14,482 bases of DNA from DAOUCV01 sp034432095 (GCA_034432095.1 DAOUCV010000020.1:1-14482), one strand, 5' to 3'; shown: positions 6,859 through 14,328, counted from the stretch's first letter. Numbers and translations are program-made. Notes: a model not told the origin generated them from the sequence alone.

Positions 6859-8640
6859 TCACCTCCATTTGTCCACTGATGCTGAGGCCATGTAACGAAA
6901 ATCTCCAGCCATCCAGAATGCGTCAGTTCCCCCTCCAAGTACCAATATCTCAACCGGGGTATTACTGAGGATAAGTGGGTGTGTGGTTTTCGCTTCAGGT
7001 GGAAGTTTTAGCCAGGACGCAAATGGCTCAACCCCGGCTCGGGCAGCTTCCAGGCCATCAGGCATGGCTGACCAATAGGTCCAAACACTCATATAGGTAT
7101 TTTCCTTGAGCCACTGGCTTAACTTCTCCTTACTTTCAAAGCCATTATCCTTGAGGTCTCTTGCCGTTATCGGGCTTAATAAAAAGGTAGCCTGGGTTCC
7201 AGGATTGAATCCAAGGGTGTGATGCGTACCGGCTCCACTGGTTTCAAAACTTGTCAACATCTGCCTCATAATTTCATGATGCGGATGTGGTTTATAGGCA
7301 GCATAGTTAAGTAGACTCCAGCCACCCAAAAGACTGACAACGCTTTCATCTGCTTTAAAACCCTTTTGTACATGGAAAGGGCCCCACCCTTCGGGCAATG
7401 CCTCTTCATTCTCTGCGCAACACATATTATTGTAGTTGGTATTGTTACCTATATCACCCAGGTAAGTCTCACCCAGTTTGGCTCCTCCCAGATTCTTGGA
7501 TATGAGTGTCCAAGCCCTTCCAATGACAGCATTAGCCTGATTAAAGGGGCCCAGCGTACTCAGGCCGTAATTCATATTTATCTCTTTTCTTATAGGCCCG
7601 TTAACGACGACCATCCTGGACATAGAAGTCGCGGAACTGAATAATGATGTTACCCCTGTGGAAGCTATGGCCAATATTACCGGGAAATGCTCTGGCTTGG
7701 CTCCTGCCATCACAGCGTTAATGGCGACATGCTCAACGGTGTACCCCCAGGCTTCGTGAGGAGGGGAGGGTTGCATAGTTACCGTGCGCCGCTCTGACCT
7801 GGCTCCTCTACTCATTCTTCCACCACCAAGCTGTCCCAAGGCGTTCTCCCAAACTTCATTGGGAGGGATTGGTAGCATCTTGCCAATTACTTCATCAGGC
7901 TTGTGGCTCGTTCCCTTGAGCATCTCGGCTACCCGCTCCTCTGTAGGAAGGACTATCGGCAGACCATCCGTCCATCCGTTCTCAAGAAAGAGGCGTTCCA
8001 GGTTTTCTGGAGTATCAGGCTCCAGCAACCTCGGCCTTGGCCTTTCTATAATCCCTGTCTTCTTTTCCTCATCAGTCGTGGGTTTGGTCAAAGCTTCAAC
8101 AATTCCTTCAATAACCGGCCTGCCATTTATTGGGTCGTTCCCCTCAAGGTATTTCCGGTGCACCTCGATTGACCTGTTGGCGAAAGGATGGGGGACAAAA
8201 GTAAACCGTAATTTGGGCATCCCCTTCTTGTAGGCGAAGCTTCTTATGAGTTCGGGGAACGCTTGAGTGACAACAGGTGCCGTGGGTAGCCCCAGTTTTT
8301 CCAGTATTGAGCAGAAGATTATGACCGATGGTGCACAGGTATCTAGCTGCCCGATGCCTATTATCACTCCGTCGCCTTTTTCCTTAATTTCAGCCCATAG
8401 CTTTGGGTCATTATTAAAGTAAGTGCCCGCTTTTACCCTGAGTATCCACGTCGTCTTGGGATATCTGCTGGCGAGTAGTTTCTGCATTTCTACAAAGAAT
8501 TGGTGTGTTCGTGGGAAATTCATGTCAACGATGTATATGGTTCTGCCTTCTATGGTATTGAGCCTGGGTGCCATGGGGATAAGCTGTATCGGAGAAGCTG
8601 TGCCTTGCGGGTTCAACACTGCTACTTTTTTACTTGCCAT
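6859..8640 (-). CDS. UGSC-like domain protein with a large C-terminal domain, Sec/Cys position lost
   Basis: This is a 593-residue cytoplasmic protein of unknown biochemical role, with no signal peptide or membrane segment. The N-terminal part (about 1-185) resembles the UGSC family, first noted as selenoproteins: a Rossmann-like start (TIYIVDMNFPRTH), then GVIIGIGQLDTCAPS, a conserved TQAF and VPHPFANRS. In relatives the motif reads GxGDUGSC or CGSC. Here it is GIGQLDTC, so the Sec/Cys site is Leu99 and only Cys102 survives. A linker (about 186-210) leads to a second domain starting NGWTDGLPIVLPTEERV, containing EHVAINAVMAGAKPEHFPVIL, VVNGPIRKEINMNYG and a Cys407-Cys408 pair in NNMCCAENEE. 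This type of domain is conserved in bacteria but, as far as I know, uncharacterised. A GGGAGGA site lies 11 bases before ATG 8640. It may be the last gene of the GRE-containing array. Confidence 0.75.
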   Translation of the reverse strand: MASKKVAVLNPQGTASPIQLIPMAPRLNTIEGRTIYIVDMNFPRTHQFFVEMQKLLASRYPKTTWILRVKAGTYFNNDPKLWAEIKEKGDGVIIGIGQLDTCAPSVIIFCSILEKLGLPTAPVVTQAFPELIRSFAYKKGMPKLRFTFVPHPFANRSIEVHRKYLEGNDPINGRPVIEGIVEALTKPTTDEEKKTGIIERPRPRLLEPDTPENLERLFLENGWTDGLPIVLPTEERVAEMLKGTSHKPDEVIGKMLPIPPNEVWENALGQLGGGRMSRGARSERRTVTMQPSPPHEAWGYTVEHVAINAVMAGAKPEHFPVILAIASTGVTSLFSSATSMSRMVVVNGPIRKEINMNYGLSTLGPFNQANAVIGRAWTLISKNLGGAKLGETYLGDIGNNTNYNNMCCAENEEALPEGWGPFHVQKGFKADESVVSLLGGWSLLNYAAYKPHPHHEIMRQMLTSFETSGAGTHHTLGFNPGTQATFLLSPITARDLKDNGFESKEKLSQWLKENTYMSVWTYWSAMPDGLEAARAGVEPFASWLKLPPEAKTTHPLILSNTPVEILVLGGGTDAFWMAGDFRYMASASVDKWR

Positions 8641-8685
8641 GTCAATCTTTGTCCTCCCTTTGTTTATATCAGGTACGAATCTATG

Positions 8686-8832
8686 TTATCGGCGAAAGAG
8701 CGGTATCCTGTCCGGCTGCGTTTTAAGTAACGCACCAACTTCGTTTTGCTTCTCATCGATGAAGAGGTGTTTGATGGTTAGTTTGATGGTTAATTTATCC
8801 TGGATGTCGATGTCATCATACATCGAATCCAC
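8686..8832 (-). CDS. Possible small protein or gene remnant, 48 codons
   Basis: A 48-codon frame starts at GTG 8832 (internal ATG at 8823) and ends with TAA at 8686. It fills most of the 310-bp gap between the DUF6282 gene and the UGSC-like gene. The peptide is charged and soluble-looking (VDSMYDDIDIQDKL, then two LTIK units, then DEKQNEVGALL and a TQPDRIPLFRR end). The same frame continues upstream with protein-like sequence through one in-frame TGA at 8872-8874 to about 8949. This suggests either the 3' part of a longer decayed gene or a small independent gene. No good ribosome binding site precedes GTG 8832. I do not recognise a family. Confidence 0.35.
   Translation of the reverse strand: MDSMYDDIDIQDKLTIKLTIKHLFIDEKQNEVGALLKTQPDRIPLFRR
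8769..8792. repeat. Perfect 12-bp tandem duplication
   Basis: GTTTGATGGTTA occurs at 8769-8780 and again at 8781-8792. In the minus-strand small frame it encodes LTIK twice, so the duplication keeps the frame. Replication slippage is the likely origin. Confidence 0.85.
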
Positions 8833-8862
8833 AGGTTCGCCTCTTTTTAGTCGGTACAGCGT

Positions 8863-8878
8863 ATTATATGGTCATATA
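8863..8878 (-). promoter_or_regulatory. TATAAT box overlapping a small palindrome
   Basis: The minus strand has a perfect TATAAT (8863-8868). It overlaps a palindrome, TATATG at 8865-8870 and CATATA at 8873-8878, with a two-base centre. A good -35 box is missing, so promoter activity is doubtful. If real it would drive the small frame and the UGSC-like gene. Confidence 0.25.
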
Positions 8879-8950
8879 TTCAGGTCTTGGATAACCAGTA
8901 CCCACGGTACTTTCTGCCCGGAATGCCATTTGACCTTGTTACACGGTTCT

Positions 8951-9832
8951 CTAATCAAGCCTTAAAAGTTGTGAAGGATTTACTTTCGCCATCACTTCGA
9001 TATCTTTTTCATTCAGGCCATTACGCAACAGGATAGCCATGAAAAACCTCATACCTTCGGCAGGCGGCAGGTTCCAGTACTGTCCGAGGTCCGTGCTCAT
9101 AATGCAATGCTCGACGCCGATTGCTTTTATCGTTTCAACCCTTTCCCGCGGGTTATGACAGAACTCGGTCGGCAGAAGAGTCACGATGGTCTGCTCGATA
9201 AATGTTCCCATCCGGGCTAAAATTCGCAGTTCTTCTAGAGTTAGGGTTTTCTCCATAAACTCACTATCCGAAGGATGAGTGATGACTATCTTTTCTATAC
9301 CTTTTTTCTGAGCCGCTTCCACCAGGGCGAATATCTCTTCGGGGGACATATGGCCGCTGGCCAGCACCATATCATGTTCCTTAACTATCTCAAGTATCGG
9401 GTCGATTTCCGCCACCAGTTTTCCATCACTGCCTAAAATAGAGAAACCTTCACCTTCAAGTTTGAGTCCAAGCTCCCTCATCTTCGACCTGGAATTACTA
9501 GATGAGAAAGTAGGCATCCAGACGACTTTCGCTCCGAATTGAGCATGTCTTTCAAGGGTTTCGATATTAAGACCGCCTATCTCATAGTCTAGGCAAATAC
9601 TGCCGAATACCTTTACTTCCGGTACAAGGTCTTGGGTAGTGATTGCCACCGGGGTGGTTGGATAACTGTGGTTTTTCAGCACGATGGCTTTCATCCCGGC
9701 ATCAGCTGCCTGTTCAGCGGCTTCAATGGCATTAACACGCGTCGGCATCTGGTCCGGACCGATATGAAGATGCATGTCTATTGAGCCGGAAAGTAATCCA
9801 TCTATATTTGGATTCTGCTTCTGGTCTCTCAT
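8951..9832 (-). CDS. DUF6282-type metal-dependent hydrolase (amidohydrolase/PHP-like)
   Basis: This is a 293-residue cytoplasmic protein resembling the DUF6282 family, TIM-barrel metallohydrolase-like proteins of unknown substrate. From ATG 9832 the candidate metal ligands are His21 and His23 in DMHLHIGPD, then LKNHSYPT, ASGHMSPEEI, VITHPSDSEF and the closing acid in IMSTDLGQYW. That order (HxH, His, His, Asp) fits a binuclear or mononuclear amidohydrolase-like site. A TTG start at 9841 would add three residues. ATG 9832 is preferred because it lies one base after the stop of the presumed activase C-terminal frame, a typical operon junction. No strong ribosome binding site is visible, so translation was probably coupled to the upstream gene, which is now broken. 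Confidence 0.8.
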   Translation of the reverse strand: MRDQKQNPNIDGLLSGSIDMHLHIGPDQMPTRVNAIEAAEQAADAGMKAIVLKNHSYPTTPVAITTQDLVPEVKVFGSICLDYEIGGLNIETLERHAQFGAKVVWMPTFSSSNSRSKMRELGLKLEGEGFSILGSDGKLVAEIDPILEIVKEHDMVLASGHMSPEEIFALVEAAQKKGIEKIVITHPSDSEFMEKTLTLEELRILARMGTFIEQTIVTLLPTEFCHNPRERVETIKAIGVEHCIMSTDLGQYWNLPPAEGMRFFMAILLRNGLNEKDIEVMAKVNPSQLLRLD

Positions 9833-9833
9833 T

Positions 9834-10143
9834 TTAACCAACTATGTTACACGTTAACCCGTATGATTCCACCAGCTTCTTTATCTCTTGAAGGACTTCA
9901 TTTCTGTTTAAAAGCACGGAGTAATGCCAGCGCGAACTCCTCCGGGTAGAAGGCACTCTCAGGAGGTTCATTCCACGATTCAGGAGTGGAGCACCAGATA
10001 CAACGTAAGGGACAGCCTTTTAAAAGTATCGGAGTACGTATTCCAGGGCTGTTATGGACGGTCATCCGGGTGCTGTCTATAACCGACGGCTTCTTCACAG
10101 CAACCTTAGATTCGTTTGATAAGTCACTACTTCTCATCGGCAC
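9834..10143 (-). pseudogene. Internally deleted glycyl-radical-enzyme activating enzyme (radical SAM)
   Basis: This is what remains of the activase that should install the radical on the neighbouring GRE. From GTG 10143 the frame gives 81 residues ending at TGA 9898. It contains TVHNSPGIRTPILLKG and the radical-SAM cluster motif CPLRCIWC (Cys44, Cys48, Cys51), followed by STPESW, all typical of the N-terminus. Intact activases are about 250-310 residues. The ferredoxin-like insert, the SAM-binding GGE region and most of the barrel are absent. In another frame, just downstream, NEVLQEIKKLVESYGLTCNIVG ends at TAA 9834-9836 and looks like an activase C-terminal helix and tail. The locus is therefore best explained as N- and C-terminal ends joined by a roughly 600-bp deletion plus a frameshift. 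It begins 19 bases after the GRE stop. It cannot encode a working activase. Confidence 0.82.
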
Positions 10144-10162
10144 GTATCCGGTTTATTACTTA

Positions 10163-12661
10163 TTACCAGCCCTGATGCTCCGTTCTGTTGATGATGTCCA
10201 TCTGCTGGTTGGGACTCAGCTCGACAAAATAGGCGACGTAGCTGGCCACCCGAACCAGCAGGTCCCGGTGCTTTTCCGGTTCTTTCATAGCATTACGCAG
10301 CAGTTCCGCAGAAATTATATTGAACTGAACATGGTATAGACCTAACTCTTCACAAGCCCTAATGAAAGCGGCTAGTCTCCCAAGGTCATCATCGGTTGCA
10401 AATAGATTGGGATTTAAGCGGATGTTTATCAGGCCACCAAGTGCCCATCGATGGGTGGGCAATTTGCTGAAGGACTTTACCACAGCGCTGGGGCCATTCC
10501 GGTCGACACCCTGGACTGGAGAGCATGTATCAGCCACCGGCAGGGGATATTTACGCCCGTTTGGTGTAGCGCCGATCAATTCTCCAAACTGGGTACTGGA
10601 TATCGCTACCAAGCCTCCTGCCAGATACCTGCCTTCCCATTTCGGTATAAGGTCTTTTCTGCTATTGAGCCAGTCTATAAGGTCAGCCCAAACGTCGGCT
10701 ATCCAGACTGCCCAACCATCGGCGTAATCATCGTCATTTCCGTATTTAGGTACACCATTGACGCAGAGTTGCCTTATATTTTCATAACCATCCCAGTTGG
10801 CATTCACCGCTTCAATCAACTGGTCCCAGGTGAGCTTGTGATCACGGAAGATAAGCTTATCTATTACTCCTAAAGAATCCGCTGCATCGGCTAAGCCAGC
10901 CAGCAAGAAACCGTATACGGTGTACCAAGCACCACCTCGGGTAATGTCCCGTCCTCTATCAAGTGGCCCTTCAGTCAGGGCTGAGCAAAATGGAGCAGGA
11001 TACCATTCACTCTGGGTTTCCTTGAAAACCTTCTCGGCTTTTGCCATATACTCGCCCCAGTGGAATACTTGTTTACGGTAGGCGTCTTTCACCTGTTCCA
11101 TAGTTTCAAATTTCCTGGGGTCGCCGGTTTCCAGTCCAATCTGCCTGCCGCATATTGTACATCTACCGTTACTCAAAACCAGTTCCACCCACTTGGGGGC
11201 CAGTGCAATTGCTTCATAGCCATTGTCCATAGTGATATAAGGTAAACCTATCTCCGAACACCCGGCAACGGCGAATTGGCGCCAGTCTTCAATGGTCAGG
11301 TCTGGATAGGCTTTAGCTGCCATCTGAATTGCTTTCCGGTCACCAATGAATTTCGGATAGCCAAGTCCGAGGCGGATAAGCTCGGTCGCCTTTCTCAGGT
11401 ATTTATCGGGTGTCCCTTCCCATATCCTCATGGCAAATTCCGGCTGATTCAAACGCAATTGTTCCATAGCTTCCAGAATGAGCAGGGTAACCTCATTACA
11501 GGCATCTTTACCTTCGCTGGTTTGTCCGCCAATCACCATAGTCTGGGAAAGTCCCTGTCCGGTTGCCCACTGAGACCACTCGTAGTTAAGTATCCAGGCT
11601 GGCTCGTTGAATTTCACCAAGAAGCATTCCAGAAGTTCCAGAGCTTCTTCACGAGTCATTTTTTTCTCATCTTCCACTGTTTTCTTGTAGAAGGGATACA
11701 GGATTTGGTCGATGCGGCCGAGAAAATGAACTGCAAAAGTGGCGTGTTCCATCCAGCTCAGGGAGAACAGGAACCAGATAGATTGTAGTGCTTCCCACCA
11801 GTCCCGGGCGGGATGTTCCGGCACCCGTTCACATATCTCAGCAATGTGCTCAAGTTCCTTCTTTCGCCTGGGGTTGACTTCTTCGCCAGCCATTTCACGC
11901 GCCCGTCTGGCATACTTCCGAAAGTATTCCGTAGCAGCGTCAAGGGTGATGAGTACAGACTCGTAAAATTCCTGCCTTTGCTTCCGGTCAAATCTGCGGT
12001 ACGGCTGATCGAGTTCCGCCATCTTCCCCTTGACCTCTTCCTTGATTCCTTTAAGCCCTTTATAAAGGGCTTTCTCGAAATTAAGAAACATATGTCCAGC
12101 CTCTCTTGTCATCGACACATCGCCGATGACGGGGATATGCGGACAGGCTGAGACTCCCGGAACGGTATGTTCAAGAATATCCCGATCAACGTGTTTTAGA
12201 TTATATTCAAAAAGAGATGGAACCCCACCCTTCACCGCCGGAATAATTTCTTCTCTTAGCTCCCTTCTCTCCTCGGGGTGAATTAAAATTTTGTCATAAG
12301 GCCTTCTTGAGAAGTCCTTTACTGGGTCATCCATCTCTTCAGCAATAAAAGCGACGTTCGCCGTCGTAACGAAAGCGGACCGAGGTTTACTCCCCACAGT
12401 GCCGACAATAAGTTCATCTTCCTGAATCAATATACTCTTGTCCATCAGGAAGGTCTCAAGAAAACGGGCTCTTTGTATAATGGAAGGCTGGTCTTTATAC
12501 CGATTATAGGCTTTGAGTTCAGCTCGTATGCGTTCCAGACAAATTTCTGCTTCTTTGCGTACTCTTTTTCTGGCTTTCTCAACTCGCTCGGAACGGACGG
12601 GTTTAAGAACCTCCTGCCAGGTCCCCACTTCAACTTCTTTACTACCACTTTCGATAACCAT
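10163..12661 (-). CDS. Glycyl radical enzyme (PFL-like) with Ser in place of the radical glycine
   Basis: This is an 832-residue protein of the pyruvate formate-lyase/diol dehydratase superfamily, full length with no frameshift. The N-terminal PFL-like domain shows DELIVGTVGSKPRSA and a long helical barrel (ARDWWEALQSIWF). The active-site loop is AGCSEIGLPY, with the thiyl Cys468 and Glu470, the C-x-E pattern of dehydratases and some decarboxylases. Further on are GDRKAIQMAA, GAWYTVYGFLLAGLADAADSLG, TPNGRKYPLPVADTCSPVQGVDRNGP and HVQFNIIS. The C-terminal glycyl-radical loop reads LLVRVASYVAYFVEL: where all active members have RVxGY, residue 807 is Ser (codon AGC at 10241-10243; Gly would be GGC), 25 residues from the end as expected. 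Start ATG 12661 has an excellent ribosome binding site. The substrate class cannot be fixed. As written, the protein cannot hold a glycyl radical. Confidence 0.93.
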   Translation of the reverse strand: MVIESGSKEVEVGTWQEVLKPVRSERVEKARKRVRKEAEICLERIRAELKAYNRYKDQPSIIQRARFLETFLMDKSILIQEDELIVGTVGSKPRSAFVTTANVAFIAEEMDDPVKDFSRRPYDKILIHPEERRELREEIIPAVKGGVPSLFEYNLKHVDRDILEHTVPGVSACPHIPVIGDVSMTREAGHMFLNFEKALYKGLKGIKEEVKGKMAELDQPYRRFDRKQRQEFYESVLITLDAATEYFRKYARRAREMAGEEVNPRRKKELEHIAEICERVPEHPARDWWEALQSIWFLFSLSWMEHATFAVHFLGRIDQILYPFYKKTVEDEKKMTREEALELLECFLVKFNEPAWILNYEWSQWATGQGLSQTMVIGGQTSEGKDACNEVTLLILEAMEQLRLNQPEFAMRIWEGTPDKYLRKATELIRLGLGYPKFIGDRKAIQMAAKAYPDLTIEDWRQFAVAGCSEIGLPYITMDNGYEAIALAPKWVELVLSNGRCTICGRQIGLETGDPRKFETMEQVKDAYRKQVFHWGEYMAKAEKVFKETQSEWYPAPFCSALTEGPLDRGRDITRGGAWYTVYGFLLAGLADAADSLGVIDKLIFRDHKLTWDQLIEAVNANWDGYENIRQLCVNGVPKYGNDDDYADGWAVWIADVWADLIDWLNSRKDLIPKWEGRYLAGGLVAISSTQFGELIGATPNGRKYPLPVADTCSPVQGVDRNGPSAVVKSFSKLPTHRWALGGLINIRLNPNLFATDDDLGRLAAFIRACEELGLYHVQFNIISAELLRNAMKEPEKHRDLLVRVASYVAYFVELSPNQQMDIINRTEHQGW

Positions 12662-12667
12662 CTTCCG

Positions 12668-12674
12668 CCTCCTT
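12668..12674 (-). promoter_or_regulatory. Strong ribosome binding site of the GRE gene
   Basis: The minus strand reads AAGGAGG six bases before ATG 12661. The retained strong site implies the Ser-variant protein is still made in quantity. Confidence 0.75.
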
Positions 12675-12808
12675 CAGGTCTGTTACCCTGTCTCTATTCC
12701 CCGAGAGAGCATCCTTTTCTTTAAAATGAAAATCATCACTGACAATTTGCACTATAAACAAAGTCACCGTCCCTGAACAGGTTAAACATCCTGACTATAC
12801 GAGGATTA

Positions 12809-12880
12809 TCAGGGGGCGTCGAAGACAACATACTCAGCCGGTCCAGCCCGCTGCTTCGCTTCCGATTTTGTGAATTCCAT
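12809..12880 (-). CDS. 23-residue ORF with strong ribosome binding site, possible leader or gene stub
   Basis: ATG 12880 to TGA 12809 encodes MEFTKSEAKQRAGPAEYVVFDAP. It starts 15 bases after the dehydratase stop and carries AAAGGGGG (12887-12894) six bases before ATG, a better site than most genes here. The following 147 bases to the GRE start hold no gene. It could be a real small protein, a coupling peptide for the GRE, or the N-terminal stub of a gene whose remainder was deleted. I recognise no family. Confidence 0.4.
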   Translation of the reverse strand: MEFTKSEAKQRAGPAEYVVFDAP

Positions 12881-12895
12881 ATCGTTCCCCCTTTC

Positions 12896-14194
12896 TTAAA
12901 TCAGTCCTTCCGCCTTAAGTTCATTGAGCGGTCTGGCCATTTTAACCTCGTCCACCAGTTGAGAAGGGGGTTCCGGGTAAACTACCTGCCCGTTTTTCCG
13001 GGAAGGCAGGATAACGGTCGATACTTTCGGGGGCATCGTAAAGGTACCAAGCTGGTTCTTAGCCCAGCTTTCAATATCAACACAGCACTTCTTGCCGTCT
13101 TTGTATTTTTTTATCACCCTGCCTTCCAGGATTGTGGTATCTCCCATCATATTAAAGGCCCTTTCGTCGCCGCTCATCTTCCAGAGAAAACCATCATCTC
13201 CCATCCAGTTGGTGAACAGGTTGCACATCCAGCTCATTCTCTGGTTGCCGTAATCGTAAGCCCTTTCGACACCTATCGCCCTGGCAAACTGGTCGAGATA
13301 ATGCACCAGTTCCGGGGCATCAACTTCGCCGGTTTCTGCAACATATTCCAGGAAATATGGATGCCTGGCCTCGTAATCGTACTCGTTCTTATGGGCTTTC
13401 AGGAAGGGCGAGCCGGCGCCCATGAGCCAGACCAACTCATCCCTTACGCTCAACGGTCCTTTAACGAGAGGGCCTACCCTGTCACCGATGTTAACGTCCT
13501 CCCAGTACCGTGGCTCAGCGCCTCTGATTTCTTCCCTATCGTATGCTTCCAGGATTTGTAGCCACTCATGCTTTGTATAGAGATGTCTGGGACGTCCACG
13601 CTCTTTCCCGGCATTGCCCGCGGCACTTCTTTCTGCCAGTATAATATGGTAGCGCTCTTTGCCGAGAATTTCCCGGGTTTCCGCATTAAGGTAAACAACA
13701 TCTCCGTAATCAATGTATATATTTCCTCCGCCGGCCATCCGGCCTTCCTTTATGACCATATCCCGGATAATGACTACTGAGGTAAGCTTTGTCCCTTCGT
13801 ATATAGGGCTATACCACTCCCAGTCGCCTCCGGAATACCAGCCATGAATACCTGTCAGCCCGCTACCGGCGGCTGCCCACTGATGGGTATATAGAAAAGT
13901 GCCTGGAGCAATAATCCGCCCGTACTTCGTCTTGGCGGCGTATAAAGCATCCCTGAATAACGGGTTGTTGTCACCTATGCCGTCGACATAGTGTCGTATG
14001 GTATCGGAGTTGGCCTCTCTGTTGAAATAAATACTGGAGGGGATGAACGGTTTATTCATCCGGAATTTTCTTCGCTCCAGCATTTCCCGTGTCACCTTGA
14101 TGGCTTCCGGCGGGACTTTTTCTACGGCGGCTCTAATTCGGGGGTGGTTTTCCCATTTTTTTTCATCAACACCGGATATATAGTCTTCCAGCAC
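12896..14194 (-). CDS. Double-hotdog acyl dehydratase (MaoC / FAS1-like dehydratase domain)
   Basis: This is a 432-residue cytoplasmic protein with two hotdog folds, of the type annotated as MaoC-like or FAS1-like dehydratase/enoyl-CoA hydratase. The first domain (about 50-190) contains ANSDTIRHYVDGIGDNNPLFRD followed by KYGRIIAPGTF. Asp75 of the GDxNPL motif is kept, but the usual catalytic His after NPL is Phe80, and the later HG is PG, as in the FAS1-like N-terminal hotdogs. The second (about 230-410) has YWEDVNIGDRVGP, YDYGNQRMSWMCNLFTNWMGDDGFLW, GDTTILEGRV and WAKNQLGTFTMPPKVSTVILPSR. It would hydrate or dehydrate an acyl-CoA. GTG 14194 is the start, with AGGAG six bases upstream. It is the first gene of the leftward array. 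Confidence 0.85.
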   Translation of the reverse strand: MLEDYISGVDEKKWENHPRIRAAVEKVPPEAIKVTREMLERRKFRMNKPFIPSSIYFNREANSDTIRHYVDGIGDNNPLFRDALYAAKTKYGRIIAPGTFLYTHQWAAAGSGLTGIHGWYSGGDWEWYSPIYEGTKLTSVVIIRDMVIKEGRMAGGGNIYIDYGDVVYLNAETREILGKERYHIILAERSAAGNAGKERGRPRHLYTKHEWLQILEAYDREEIRGAEPRYWEDVNIGDRVGPLVKGPLSVRDELVWLMGAGSPFLKAHKNEYDYEARHPYFLEYVAETGEVDAPELVHYLDQFARAIGVERAYDYGNQRMSWMCNLFTNWMGDDGFLWKMSGDERAFNMMGDTTILEGRVIKKYKDGKKCCVDIESWAKNQLGTFTMPPKVSTVILPSRKNGQVVYPEPPSQLVDEVKMARPLNELKAEGLI

Positions 14195-14286
14195 GCTCCG
14201 CTCCTAATATAGCTTTTCAATAAATAGCTACGTTAGTGTTAAAAATTTTTGATGGTACTATTTGTGATATGATTATCCTACACGTC

Positions 14287-14300
14287 TATCGTTTACGATA
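14287..14300. promoter_or_regulatory. Operator-like palindrome over the predicted start site
   Basis: TATCGT-TT-ACGATA is a perfect 6+6 inverted repeat. It touches the end of the -10 box and covers the expected transcription start near 14293. That is where a repressor would block the leftward operon. The regulator is not encoded in the window. Confidence 0.5.
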
Positions 14301-14328
14301 TCATACTTTATCGCTTTACCAGTTGCAA
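14300..14328 (-). promoter_or_regulatory. Probable promoter of the dehydratase-GRE array
   Basis: On the minus strand TTGCAA (14323-14328) is followed after 17 bases by TATGAT (14300-14305, five of six -10 bases). The start near 14293 gives a leader of about 100 bases before GTG 14194. The leader contains a 10-bp AAAAATTTTT tract at 14241-14250. Confidence 0.55.

Noticed and set aside
8872..8874. TGA as a selenocysteine codon
   Set aside because: No SECIS-like hairpin is evident directly downstream, no family is recognised, and decay or a simple stop explains it better.
8423..8965. 180-codon plus-strand frame opposite the UGSC-like gene
   Set aside because: It mostly mirrors the antisense of a well-supported gene and has no ribosome binding site or recognisable domain.
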